Notes: generated from the sequence alone by a model not told the origin. A stretch of DNA of 64,000 nt from Carnobacterium_B sp040274945 (GCF_040274945.1 NZ_JBEMAR010000005.1:124001-188000); one strand, 5' to 3'; shown: positions 35,876 through 44,966, counted from the first letter of the stretch. Program-made: numbers and translations.

Positions 35876-36007
35876 AAAGTTTACAAAAATCAACAGTAAC
35901 CGAGTATAGGGTATTCGGGGTTATTTGTTGAGGCTTGTAAGCAAAAAATGATGAAAGCCCTGAGAATATATTCTTGGGGCTTTTTTAAGTTGAATGGAGT
36001 GAGAGGC
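35876..36007 (+). terminator. Expression platform 3 with terminator
   Basis: Diverged from platforms 1 and 2. It ends in a stronger terminator: AAAGCCC (35954-35960) with GGGGCTTT (35976-35983), extended by GAGAAT/ATTCTT and a six-T run to 35986. The ribD ribosome binding site GGAG is at 35996-35999, just after it. Confidence 0.85.
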
Positions 36008-37096
36008 TTGGATGATTTGTACATGAGGATGGCACTGGAAATGGCAAGAAAGGGGAAAGGGTGGATAACTCCTAATCCTTTAGTTGGAGCTGTCATTGTA
36101 AAAGGTGGAAGAGTTATCGGGCAAGGATATCATCAAAAATATGGACAGCCCCATGCGGAAGTAAATGCAATTGCATCAGCAAAAGAAAATGTGACTGGGG
36201 CAACGTTGTATGTCACGTTAGAACCTTGTTCTCATTTTGGGAAAACACCACCTTGTTCAGACTTATTGATAGAAAAGAATATTAAACGAGTAGTAGTGGG
36301 CACACTCGATCCAAACCCACTAGTTGCTGGAAAAGGAATTGAAGAACTTCGTAGTAATGGAATTGAAGTAGTTATAGGTGTATTAGAAGAAGAGAGTCAA
36401 AAATTGAATGAGATCTTCATAAAATACATTGTTACGAAAGAACCATTTGTGATTATGAAAAATGCAATGTCTCTAGATGGAAAAATCGCTACAGTGACTG
36501 GTGAATCTCAATGGATTTCTGGTGAGTCATCTAGGAAACAAGTCCATTCTCTGCGCCATGAATTAGCTGGAATTATGGTCGGTATTGAAACGATTATTAA
36601 GGATGACCCTCAACTAACGTCTCGAACACTAAATAGTCGTAATCCTATTAGAATTGTGGTCGATAGTCAGCTTAGAATCCCAATCGCCTCAAAGGTATTA
36701 ACACAACAAGATAAAGCGAAGACAATTGTGGCCACCACAAGAAGAGCCAATAAAGAAAAATTAGATATGTTAAAGCAGATGGGTATTGAAGTGATTGTGA
36801 CTAAAGAAAAAGGGGGAAGAGTTGATTTACAAGAATTAATGAAGGTAGTAGGAGCTAAAGGAATCGATAGTATCTTACTGGAAGGCGGTGCTAATTTGAA
36901 TTTCTCGGCTTTGGAAGAAGGGATTGTGGACAAAATACAATCCTATATTGCACCAAAAATCATCGGAGGAAAAGAGGCTAAAACAGCTGTAGAAGGGGCA
37001 GGAGTTCACTCATTAAAAAATGCGTTTCAAATTGATCGGATGACGCCTGTAATGGTCGGAGAAGATCTGTTTGTGGAAGGCTATATTATTAAATAA
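36008..37096 (+). CDS. ribD: Bifunctional riboflavin deaminase/reductase RibD
   Basis: A 362-residue two-domain enzyme. The N-terminal deaminase has the zinc site HAEVNAI and PCSHFGKTPPCSD; the C-terminal reductase begins around residue 145 (FVIMKNAMSLDGKIAT). It catalyses the second and third steps of riboflavin synthesis from GTP. The start is TTG 36008 (giving MDDLYMRMALEMA, as in the family), with GGAG 8 bases upstream; an ATG at 35948 would begin inside the riboswitch terminator. It is the first gene of the operon behind three FMN riboswitches. Confidence 0.95.
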   Translation: MDDLYMRMALEMARKGKGWITPNPLVGAVIVKGGRVIGQGYHQKYGQPHAEVNAIASAKENVTGATLYVTLEPCSHFGKTPPCSDLLIEKNIKRVVVGTLDPNPLVAGKGIEELRSNGIEVVIGVLEEESQKLNEIFIKYIVTKEPFVIMKNAMSLDGKIATVTGESQWISGESSRKQVHSLRHELAGIMVGIETIIKDDPQLTSRTLNSRNPIRIVVDSQLRIPIASKVLTQQDKAKTIVATTRRANKEKLDMLKQMGIEVIVTKEKGGRVDLQELMKVVGAKGIDSILLEGGANLNFSALEEGIVDKIQSYIAPKIIGGKEAKTAVEGAGVHSLKNAFQIDRMTPVMVGEDLFVEGYIIK

Positions 37097-37123
37097 AGAG
37101 AAACAATTGATTGGAGGAAAAGC

Positions 37124-37777
37124 ATGTTTACAGGAATTATTGAGGAAATGGGAACGATTCAATCAATCAAACGAGGTGAAAAGTCTTCAATACTCAAAAT
37201 AAAGGGAAAAAAAGTATTGCAAGGGACTCATATCGGAGATAGCATCTCGACAAATGGCATCTGTTTGACCGTGACGAAAATAGGAAGTGATTCCTTTGAT
37301 GCGGATGTCATGTCCGAATCGTTAAAAAGAACGAACATAGGGGAGTTAGCACCAGGAAGTTACGTCAACTTGGAACGAGCATTAAGTTTGAAAACGCGTC
37401 TTGGTGGCCATATGGTGAGTGGTCATATCGATGGAACAGGAAAGATAAGAGAATTGAAGCGTGAGGATAATGCCGTTTGGATCACGGTTGAAACAAGTCC
37501 TAAATTATTGCGTTACATTATCGAGAAAGGTTCTATAGCAATTGATGGTGTTAGTTTGACAGTGGTGACAGTGGATGATCAGACGTTCAAGGTTTCTGTC
37601 ATTCCTCATACGGGTGAAGAGACCGTTCTATTGCGTAAGCAACTTGGAGCTGCTGTAAATCTGGAATGCGATATGATCGGAAAATATGTTGAAAAATTAT
37701 TAGGATTGGATTCGAAAATGCCAGTTCAAGAGAGTCAAGTAACGACAGGATTTTTGAAAGATAACGGGTTCTTTTAG
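37124..37777 (+). CDS. ribE: Riboflavin synthase alpha subunit
   Basis: A 217-residue trimeric riboflavin synthase with the expected internal duplication of two lumazine-binding barrels (MFTGIIEEMGTIQSI at the start; MVSGHIDGTGKIREL near residue 98). The catalytic N-terminal MFTGIIE and the paired GDSISTNGICLTV/GSIAIDGVSLTVV repeats are intact. It converts two 6,7-dimethyl-8-ribityllumazine molecules into riboflavin. TGGAGGAAAAGC precedes the ATG. It follows ribD by 27 bases. Confidence 0.96.
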   Translation: MFTGIIEEMGTIQSIKRGEKSSILKIKGKKVLQGTHIGDSISTNGICLTVTKIGSDSFDADVMSESLKRTNIGELAPGSYVNLERALSLKTRLGGHMVSGHIDGTGKIRELKREDNAVWITVETSPKLLRYIIEKGSIAIDGVSLTVVTVDDQTFKVSVIPHTGEETVLLRKQLGAAVNLECDMIGKYVEKLLGLDSKMPVQESQVTTGFLKDNGFF

Positions 37778-37795
37778 AACAGAATGGAGAGACTT

Positions 37796-38989
37796 ATGTT
37801 TAATACAATCGAAGAATTGCTTGCTGATTTAAGAGCTGGAAAAAACATTTTATTGGTAGATGATGAAGACAGAGAAAATGAAGGAGACATTATTTGTGCG
37901 GCTGAATTTGCTACTACAGAAAATGTGAACTTTATGGCTAGTTATGCCAAAGGTCTAATTTGTATGCCTATGCCTAAAAGCTATACAAAGAAGTTCGCAT
38001 TGCCACAAATGAGTTTAAACAGTACAGATAATCATGGAACAGCTTTTACCATTTCAGTGGATCATGTGGAAACGACAACGGGTATTTCAGCTGGGGAACG
38101 GTCATTGACAGCTATGAAATTGGTGAGCAATGATGCAAAAGCGGAAGACTTTAGAAGACCAGGGCATATGTTCCCATTAGAAGCTGTTGACGGGGGTGTG
38201 CTGGTTCGAAATGGACATACAGAAGCAACGGTTGACTTGATGCGTTTAGCAGGTCTGCAACCAGTGGGGCTATGTTGTGAAATCATGAATGAAGATGGAT
38301 TGATGGCAAGAAGAGACGATTTATTGGCTTTAGCCAATCAACATGAATTGAAAATCGGTACAATTGCCGATTTAATTGAGTATCGTAAAACCAAAGAACA
38401 AGTTATTTTCCGCGAATCTAAAGCACTGTTACCTACCAAATATGGAGATTTTGACATCTATGCCTATGAACATGCGGTAACTGGGGAACACCATGTCGCT
38501 TTGGTTATGGGTGAAGTCAGTGATGGGGAACCAGTACTATGTCGTATCCATTCGGAATGTTTGACAGGTGATGTATTTGGTTCAAAAAAATGCGATTGTG
38601 GTCAACAATTGGATGTAGCAATGAAGCGAATTGCAGATGAAGGACGTGGGATTTTAGTTTACATGCGTCAAGAGGGGCGAGGAATTGGATTAGTCAACAA
38701 AATAAGAGCTTATGCGTTGCAAGATCAAGGACACGATACCATTGAAGCTAACTTATTGCTTGGTTTTCCAGTTGATCTACGAGAGTACTATGAATGCAAA
38801 CAAATTTTTGATGATCTGGGTGTTTCGCAACTACGCCTGATGACTAATAATCCACTGAAAGTAGAGAGCATGGATAAATACGGTTTGGATATTGTAGAAA
38901 GAATTTCACTTCAAATGGAAGCTTTTGCAGAAGATAAAGACTATCTAAAGATCAAGCAAGAAAAAATGCATCATCACTTGAACTATTAA
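37796..38989 (+). CDS. ribBA: Bifunctional DHBP synthase/GTP cyclohydrolase II RibBA
   Basis: A fusion enzyme of about 397 residues. The N-terminal DHBP synthase has DDEDRENEGD (acidic metal site) and the C-terminal GTP cyclohydrolase II has the zinc ligands in SECLTGDVFGSKKCDCGQQL and the RQEGRGIGL motif. It makes both precursors, 3,4-dihydroxy-2-butanone-4-P from ribulose-5-P and the pyrimidine from GTP. ATG 37796 is preferred over 37784 because GGAG (37786-37789) overlaps the earlier codon. Length is typical. Confidence 0.96.
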   Translation: MFNTIEELLADLRAGKNILLVDDEDRENEGDIICAAEFATTENVNFMASYAKGLICMPMPKSYTKKFALPQMSLNSTDNHGTAFTISVDHVETTTGISAGERSLTAMKLVSNDAKAEDFRRPGHMFPLEAVDGGVLVRNGHTEATVDLMRLAGLQPVGLCCEIMNEDGLMARRDDLLALANQHELKIGTIADLIEYRKTKEQVIFRESKALLPTKYGDFDIYAYEHAVTGEHHVALVMGEVSDGEPVLCRIHSECLTGDVFGSKKCDCGQQLDVAMKRIADEGRGILVYMRQEGRGIGLVNKIRAYALQDQGHDTIEANLLLGFPVDLREYYECKQIFDDLGVSQLRLMTNNPLKVESMDKYGLDIVERISLQMEAFAEDKDYLKIKQEKMHHHLNY

Positions 38990-39036
38990 AAATGGCCAGC
39001 GCACTACAAAAAAATATCATACATGGAGGAATTAAA

Positions 39037-39498
39037 ATGAACGTATTCGAAGGACAATTAATTGCAAAAGACTTAAAGGTTGGTATCGTGATTGCACGGT
39101 TTAATGAATTTATAGGATCAAAATTATTAAGTGGGGCTGTTGACGGTTTAAGAAGACACGGCATGCTAGAGGAAGAAATCACAGTTGCGTGGGTTCCAGG
39201 AGCTTATGAAATCCCATTAGTTGCACAAAAAATGGCAGCTTCAGGAAAGTATGATGCTATTATCACTTTAGGGGCAGTCATTAAAGGGTCTACATCGCAC
39301 TACGATTACGTCTGTTCTGAAGTTTCAAAAGGCGTAGCTGCAGCTGCAATGAATACAGGTGTACCCGTAATGTTTGGGGTCTTAACGACAGATAATATCG
39401 AACAAGCCATTGAACGTGCCGGTACAAAAGCTGGAAACAAAGGGTATGAATCTGCAGTTTCAGCGATTGAAATGGCCAATTTATTGAAAGGCATGTAA
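39037..39498 (+). CDS. ribH: 6,7-dimethyl-8-ribityllumazine synthase
   Basis: A 153-residue lumazine synthase. Hallmarks are VIARFNEFI, the GAYEIPLVAQK loop, LGAVIKGSTSHYDYV and GVLTTDNIEQAIERAG. It condenses the RibD pathway product with DHBP and forms icosahedral or pentameric assemblies. The start at ATG 39037 has ATGGAGGAATT upstream; a longer frame from 38992 has no ribosome binding site and adds a non-family extension. It follows ribBA by about 47 bases and is 9 bases from the HAD gene. Confidence 0.96.
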   Translation: MNVFEGQLIAKDLKVGIVIARFNEFIGSKLLSGAVDGLRRHGMLEEEITVAWVPGAYEIPLVAQKMAASGKYDAIITLGAVIKGSTSHYDYVCSEVSKGVAAAAMNTGVPVMFGVLTTDNIEQAIERAGTKAGNKGYESAVSAIEMANLLKGM

Positions 39499-39507
39499 GG
39501 TCGGATC

Positions 39508-40173
39508 ATGAATGAAACAAGACTAAAGAAAATTCAAACCATTGTTTTTGATTACGATGGGACACTACATGACAGTACGGCAAACTATATTGCTGCTTTC
39601 AAAATGGCGTATAACTATTTGATTGAGAAGAAAAAAGCTGTCCCAAGAGAGTGGAAAGATGAAGAAATCACTAAATGGTTAGGGTATAGCAGTAAAGATA
39701 TGTGGAAAAATTTCATGCCGAATTTAGATGTTGAACATCAAACTACAGCTTCAAAAATCATAGGAGAAACGTTGCTGGAAAAAATTCTCGCAAAAGAAGC
39801 AACCCTTTATACGGGAGCTTTGGAAACATTAGGTTACTTAAAAGATAAGGGATACCAACTTATCTTTTTAAGTAATTGTAGTGAAAAATATATGAATGCA
39901 CATCGGCAAGCTTTCCAGTTAGATCAGTATTTTGAGGATATGTATTGCACAGAAACATTTGAGTATAGTGCCAAATACAAGATTTTTGAATTAATTGAAA
40001 AACAGTATAAAGAAAATTTTCTTGTTGTAGGAGATCGCATACAGGATTTTGAAATTGGTCACTACCATAATCTAATTAACATAGGGTGTAATTATGGATT
40101 TGGATCAGAAGAAGAATTGCAGCAATCAGATTTAAGAATAAATGCTATCCAAGAATTGCAAGACATGCTTTAG
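39508..40173 (+). CDS. HAD-family phosphatase linked to the rib operon
   Basis: A 221-residue HAD hydrolase of subfamily IA. The nucleophile motif is FDYDGTLHD (Asp about residue 15), motif II is FLSNCS, and motif III/IV is FLVVGDRIQDFEIGH. It starts 9 bases after ribH and lies before the operon terminator, so it is co-transcribed under the FMN riboswitches. Riboflavin synthesis needs a HAD phosphatase for the ribitylaminouracil phosphate step that RibD/RibE/RibBA/RibH do not provide; this is a natural candidate by context, but similar proteins act on many sugar phosphates. Confidence 0.82.
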   Translation: MNETRLKKIQTIVFDYDGTLHDSTANYIAAFKMAYNYLIEKKKAVPREWKDEEITKWLGYSSKDMWKNFMPNLDVEHQTTASKIIGETLLEKILAKEATLYTGALETLGYLKDKGYQLIFLSNCSEKYMNAHRQAFQLDQYFEDMYCTETFEYSAKYKIFELIEKQYKENFLVVGDRIQDFEIGHYHNLINIGCNYGFGSEEELQQSDLRINAIQELQDML

Positions 40174-40216
40174 ATAGAAAAACGGGAATAAGATAGTTGC
40201 TTTTTACGCAAGTAAG

Positions 40217-40266
40217 AAAAAAGATAGCCTTCAGTTTGGTTTAAACAAACTGAAGGCTATCTTTTT
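40217..40266. terminator. Bidirectional terminator after the rib operon
   Basis: A perfect long stem (AAGATAGCCTTCAGTTTG and its complement, arms of over 20 bp) with A and T runs. It also ends the convergent BNR-repeat gene. Confidence 0.9.
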
Positions 40267-40283
40267 TAATAAGGTGAGCTTTA

Positions 40284-41786
40284 CTAAACTTCTCCAACAA
40301 ACGCCCAAGACTTGCCGTTGTCTTTAGACTGATACAAGGCTTTACTGCCGCCGTTATAATCGCCATCTTGACCTTGACCCACTTGAATAAACAGACTGTC
40401 GCTTTCTTTATAAGGCATTTCCGGAAAATCGAAAGGAGCGTACTTCTCGGTATCGGTTAAAGGGACTTCGATCGATGGCAATTCTACTTCTTCAAAAGTG
40501 GTGCCTCCATCGGTCGTCAGATAAAGATCAGCATAACTACCTCCGCTGCGGGATAATCCAACAAAGCCAAGGTTTTCATCCATAAAAGTTATCCCAGATG
40601 AAACCCCTAATTGTCCTGAAAAGGGATCAGCATTGACGACGTCCCAAGTGTTCCCACCATCTGTAGTCTTATTTAAGGTATAGAAGCGTGAGCCTAATGC
40701 AGCATCTACTACGAATAATTGATAACCAGTTTTTTCAGTCAAAAAGTACGTTTCATTGTCATTCATATTTTGATCTGTTGGAACGTCTCCAATTTGTGCA
40801 GGAGATACTGTTGGTGAATAGTCAACAAAACGTACCGGTGTGATCGTGTTGTTATTTGGGGTATAAACAGAAATCGTGTAGCCAATAATTTCATTGAAGG
40901 CTGTTTCAATTGGAAAGGTATCTCCCTTTTCATCAAAGTAAAAGACGCCTTCAGTATTGTATCCCCAACTACGGGAACCAGCATAATAGATGCCAAGGGT
41001 TTCTTCATCCCAATCTTTGACCGTTTCTTTTATTGGAAGATTTTCCATTGCATTTACTAGCGGTTGAAGTCTCATCGTTTTCTCAAAGGTTGGATTGACG
41101 TTTCCGTTCAAGGTTAAATTGAGGTCATCATTTTTTGAACTGTCATAATCAATCAAAAAACTTTCCGTCTCGCCATCTTCGTTTAAACCGTACAAAAAGC
41201 TGTATAAAGTAGTGATATCACCGTCTTTATTAAAAGTCAGTTCGACCTGATTACTGACATACAATTCTTCAGGCAAATCATATTTCGTTTCAAGGTCTTC
41301 AATCAATCCATTTAAGCCATCTTCATAGACATTATTATGAACAAAAGTAACATCACTAGATTTCAAATAGTCTTGAATCACAAAGGCTAATCGTCCTTGG
41401 GAATTTGTCCCGCTTTGATAAAGGCTTATTCCAGCCGCAACTGTGATCAAAAGGAATGAATTCATGCTGAACAGAAAAAGAAACTTACTACGTTTTATCG
41501 ATCGGGGAGAAGTGGATTGCTTTTTATTGAGTTTCCATATGTACCAATAAAAGCCCCAGCCAACCCAAACAAATAGACTAAGAAAAATGATTAGGATAAT
41601 GGGAGCTTTCTGAGCAACCCCGCCGTCTTGAGCAAGTGAACATAAGTAATAACATCCTATAGCGTATATGGCTACCGTTACAGGATTGAAAATAAAAGCT
41701 TTTAATTTGTAATTCTTGTTCTTCAAGTAAATTTCATCTCCAGTTGTATAATTTAATTTCTTAGGTAATGAGCTGTAGATAACCAA
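40284..41786 (-). CDS. Membrane-anchored protein with BNR/Asp-box repeats
   Basis: A protein of about 500 residues that I do not recognise as a named family. It has three hydrophobic helices near residues 35-55, 60-85 and 105-130, then a large extracellular part of about 370 residues. The C-terminal region carries three Asp-box motifs, TTDGGNTW, TTDGGTTF and SKDNGKSW, with spacing that suggests a small beta-propeller as in sialidases and YCF48-like proteins, but no catalytic residues can be assigned. The start is uncertain: TTG 41786 lacks a ribosome binding site, while TTG 41726 has GGAG about 11 bases upstream. It is monocistronic. Confidence 0.6.
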   Translation of the reverse strand: MVIYSSLPKKLNYTTGDEIYLKNKNYKLKAFIFNPVTVAIYAIGCYYLCSLAQDGGVAQKAPIILIIFLSLFVWVGWGFYWYIWKLNKKQSTSPRSIKRSKFLFLFSMNSFLLITVAAGISLYQSGTNSQGRLAFVIQDYLKSSDVTFVHNNVYEDGLNGLIEDLETKYDLPEELYVSNQVELTFNKDGDITTLYSFLYGLNEDGETESFLIDYDSSKNDDLNLTLNGNVNPTFEKTMRLQPLVNAMENLPIKETVKDWDEETLGIYYAGSRSWGYNTEGVFYFDEKGDTFPIETAFNEIIGYTISVYTPNNNTITPVRFVDYSPTVSPAQIGDVPTDQNMNDNETYFLTEKTGYQLFVVDAALGSRFYTLNKTTDGGNTWDVVNADPFSGQLGVSSGITFMDENLGFVGLSRSGGSYADLYLTTDGGTTFEEVELPSIEVPLTDTEKYAPFDFPEMPYKESDSLFIQVGQGQDGDYNGGSKALYQSKDNGKSWAFVGEV

Positions 41787-42080
41787 ATAATTGCAGTAAA
41801 CGATTAAAAGAACAATACCAATAGATTATTCGTCTATAGAACAGTATACAATAAAATAAATAGGACTACAGCCAGTTAGTAAATATAAGGAAAAATTTAA
41901 ATGTTTTTCAACTTACATGTCTTTTTTAAAATTTAGTTGATTAAGTTTACTTCTATCTAACTTCATTAACTTAATGAGCAGATTTATTCTGATAATAAAA
42001 GTAGGAAGTTGATAACGAAATTCATTTAAGTTACAATAAGTAAGTAAATGCGAATGAAGTTAATGAATAGGAGTGTTGAA

Positions 42081-42788
42081 ATGCAAGTAGAGTTTTTTCA
42101 TGATGTCATCTGCAGTTTTTGTTTTCCAATGTCTTATCGTATGAGAGAAGTAGCTAAAAAATATCCAAAATTAGAAATTATCCATCGTTCATTTGCTTTA
42201 GGGTGGGAGAAAGAACAGTTTATCCAACAATTTGGTTCTCATGAAGCAGTAAAACCTGAAGTAATCCATCATTGGGAATCGGCTAATCAAAATGATGACG
42301 AACATCGTTTCAACATTGAAGGCATGAAAGAACAAGATTTCTTGTTTCCAACATCTAAGAATGGTTTAAAAGCCGCAAAAGCTGCGGGGATGATCGCGGG
42401 TCAAGAAGCCTATTGGGCTGTTTTTGATGGTTTACAACAAGCTTTATTTATAGAAAACAGAGATATTTCAGACATGAAGATTATCGATAGCATTGTGAAA
42501 CAAACTTCTATAGATTTTGATGCTTGGAAAACTCAATTTGAAAATCCAGAAACAGAACAAGCTGTGATGGAAGATTTACAACGAGTGCAAGACTATGGTA
42601 TCCAAGGAGCTCCTGCTATAGTGGTGAACCAAAAATATTTAATCAGCGGAGCACAACCGCAAGAAGTAATCGAACAAACTATTGAACAAATTGCTGAAGA
42701 AGAAGGATTTCAATTAAAAGGTTTAACCTTAATGGGGTCAGATGCTGCAGCGTGTAATATGATTGATGGCAAATGGGTCTGTGACTAA
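42081..42788 (+). CDS. DsbA family oxidoreductase (FrnE-like)
   Basis: A thioredoxin-fold protein of about 235 residues with an active site CSFC (residues 11-14) and the cis-proline loop GIQGAPAIVVNQKYLISGAQ. No signal peptide is present, so it is a cytosolic FrnE/2-hydroxychromene-isomerase-like member of the DsbA family. Extra cysteines near the C-terminus (AACNMIDGKWVC) may form a second disulfide, as in FrnE proteins. The ATG at 42081 is chosen for its TAGGAGTG site; the in-frame ATG 33 bases upstream lacks one. A role in oxidative stress is inferred from the family. Confidence 0.85.
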   Translation: MQVEFFHDVICSFCFPMSYRMREVAKKYPKLEIIHRSFALGWEKEQFIQQFGSHEAVKPEVIHHWESANQNDDEHRFNIEGMKEQDFLFPTSKNGLKAAKAAGMIAGQEAYWAVFDGLQQALFIENRDISDMKIIDSIVKQTSIDFDAWKTQFENPETEQAVMEDLQRVQDYGIQGAPAIVVNQKYLISGAQPQEVIEQTIEQIAEEEGFQLKGLTLMGSDAAACNMIDGKWVCD

Positions 42789-42823
42789 AATATTCGTTAA
42801 CATCGAAAAGCGCTATATAGTAT

Positions 42824-42900
42824 AGAAGAGAGTTTAAGTTGTTTCTAGAAATTAGTTTTATACTGATTTTAAGAATTAACGATAAAGCTCTCTTTTTTTA
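42824..42900 (+). terminator. Possible terminator after the DsbA-like gene
   Basis: AGAGAGTTTA near 42830 pairs with TAAAGCTCTCT near 42885-42895 (one bulge) across a long loop, followed by seven T's. Confidence 0.5.
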
Positions 42901-42965
42901 CACAAAAACATTGTTTTAAAAGAATACATAGAGCAAATGAAAAATGATTTCTAGAAGTTATCTAG

Positions 42966-43004
42966 GGAAAACGTTTCCTAGTGTATCGTGATATTGTGTA
43001 TACT
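42966..43004 (+). promoter_or_regulatory. cre-like site and -10 box upstream of the DUF2207 gene
   Basis: GGAAAACGTTTCCT (42966-42979) is a near-perfect dyad that matches the cre consensus at most positions; TATACT (42999-43004) is the likely -10. The cre would overlap the -35 region and repress. Confidence 0.45.
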
Positions 43005-43079
43005 AGAGATAGAGAGAAAACTTCGAACTTAAAACTAGTTAAAAATGAGTTGTGTAAAAAAGAAAGAGGGGATATGTGA

Positions 43080-44855
43080 ATGAATAAATGGGTAAGAAGG
43101 TCACTGGGTATTGGGGCAGTATTTTTGTTTAGTATGACTTTTGGCGAAACAGTTTTTGCGGAAAATCAATTATCAGATATGAAAATTGAAATCGAACTGC
43201 AAGAAGACGGATCTGGGGTTGTCACAGAACATAGAAAGATGAATATGGACGATGGCACTGAATTGTATATCGTGTTAGATGATCTACAAGATTCAAAATT
43301 GCTTGATTTCTCAGTAGCCGGCTATCAAGAGTTGGAACCCTGGAATCCAGATGCTTCACTAGAGGAAAAGGCAGGTCAATACGGTACTGTAGGAACAGAT
43401 GATGGGGTAGAACTTATATGGGGTATAGGTGAGTATGGAGAAAATGACTACGAAGTAACATATACCATATCAAACCTAGTTCGCGAATTGGAAGATGGAC
43501 AAGGACTGCTATGGAACTTTGATACGTTTTCCGATATTCCAGCTGAAAATTTGACGGTTGAAATTACTGGATTTGAACCCTTTACAGAAGATAATATCCG
43601 TTTCTGGGGCTTTGGTTTTGAAGGGGATATGCAATTAGAGAGCAACACGATTGTTTGGGAAGCTGAGGAAGAAGTAGACGACAGCAACGATGTAACAGTG
43701 TTGCTGCAATTTCCTCAAGGAATGTTCACTACACAAGCCAGTGCAGGTATGACTTTGGAAGAACAGCGTGACATGGCCATGGATGGCTCAGCGTACAATG
43801 ATGAGGCTACTTCTAACACATTACCTATCGTAATTATTTCTCTCGTAGCAGTCGCTGGTGGAGGAATCACAGCTTTTATTATCAAATATTCTAAGAAATT
43901 AAAACAAGCGAGAGAAGAAGCTGGACAAATGCGTACGGGAATACAAAGAATCAAGGAACACAAAGGAGTTGTCTTAGAAGAGATTCCTTATAAAGGAGAA
44001 GACTTTGCAGGAATTGCATATTTATTGCAAGACATGGACAAAGGTTATTTTGAAGATTATTTCTCAGCTTATTTACTGAGATGGTCATATGAAGAACGGA
44101 TCCTTATTCACACCACTGAAACCAAATCATTATTTGGTGAAGGATTTGATACGGAAATAGAAATCCTACATTTTCAGGAAGAACGTGCACGTTATCCTCA
44201 GTCATTCAGTGACTTCGTTGCTCATCTAGAAACAAATGGTGAGACCTATGAAACTGGATTATGGTTGATGTTATTGGATGCTGCAAACGGTAACGGCTTT
44301 GTTAAAGACGATGATATGAAAAAATGGGCAAGAAAACATGCCAAAGAAGTAGGCAAATTTGCGGATTATTTGATTGACTACTCAAAAGAGTATTTAGAAA
44401 GAGAAGGACTTATTTCTTTTGGCAAAGTTGACGTATGGGGTGCAAAACATGAGGTATCTGTTGCCAGTCCTGAAGGCGACGAACTGTTTGATCGTTTGGT
44501 TCAATTTGATAACTATTTAGAAGAAATCGACTTAGAAGGTTTTGCGAACAACGCCAATCCATTTACATTTGAAGAATTTCTATTCTGGAATACCTTGTAC
44601 TTTAGAAGTGAGGAAATCACAGATGAGTTCAAGGAAATGATTCCGAATCCGAATGATGCCTCTGGAGATAACTCCTTCATCTATTATTATTGGTATTGGA
44701 ACGGCATGACTGGATTTAGACATAACTGGTCAAGTGGATTAGCAAGTGGTGGATTTAACTCAAGTGCTTCATCAGCAGCGTCCGGAACAGGTGGGTCAAC
44801 TTCCTTTGGTGGAGGTGGAGGTGCCGGTGGTGGAGGCGGCGGAGGGGCTCGATAG
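43080..44855 (+). CDS. DUF2207 domain membrane protein
   Basis: A 591-residue predicted membrane protein of the DUF2207 family, function unknown. A signal peptide (cleavage near VFAEN, residue 28) is followed by an extracellular DUF2207 domain (about 30-215), a transmembrane helix (LPIVIISLVAVAGGGITAF, about 246-264), and a large cytoplasmic part; it ends in a Ser-rich then glycine-only tail (GGGGGAGGGGGGGAR). The poly-glycine end is usual for this family. The ATG at 43080 has AGAGGGG upstream. It is monocistronic with a cre-like operator. Confidence 0.82.
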   Translation: MNKWVRRSLGIGAVFLFSMTFGETVFAENQLSDMKIEIELQEDGSGVVTEHRKMNMDDGTELYIVLDDLQDSKLLDFSVAGYQELEPWNPDASLEEKAGQYGTVGTDDGVELIWGIGEYGENDYEVTYTISNLVRELEDGQGLLWNFDTFSDIPAENLTVEITGFEPFTEDNIRFWGFGFEGDMQLESNTIVWEAEEEVDDSNDVTVLLQFPQGMFTTQASAGMTLEEQRDMAMDGSAYNDEATSNTLPIVIISLVAVAGGGITAFIIKYSKKLKQAREEAGQMRTGIQRIKEHKGVVLEEIPYKGEDFAGIAYLLQDMDKGYFEDYFSAYLLRWSYEERILIHTTETKSLFGEGFDTEIEILHFQEERARYPQSFSDFVAHLETNGETYETGLWLMLLDAANGNGFVKDDDMKKWARKHAKEVGKFADYLIDYSKEYLEREGLISFGKVDVWGAKHEVSVASPEGDELFDRLVQFDNYLEEIDLEGFANNANPFTFEEFLFWNTLYFRSEEITDEFKEMIPNPNDASGDNSFIYYYWYWNGMTGFRHNWSSGLASGGFNSSASSAASGTGGSTSFGGGGGAGGGGGGGAR

Positions 44856-44903
44856 AATAGTCTCTTAATAGTTTGTGTACGTTAATGAATTTTAGATATA
44901 AAA

Positions 44904-44938
44904 AGACAAAATATCGTATAAAGATATTTTGTTTTTTT
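44904..44938. terminator. Terminator between DUF2207 and GIY-YIG genes
   Basis: ACAAAATATC pairs with GATATTTTGT around a 7-base loop and runs into T's; convergent genes share it. Confidence 0.8.
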
Positions 44939-44966
44939 ATTGTGATAGATTTAGGTTAATGAATGT

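Noticed and set aside
35948..36007. ATG at 35948 as the ribD start
   Set aside because: It would translate through the third riboswitch terminator; TTG 36008 has a proper ribosome binding site and gives the family-typical N-terminus.
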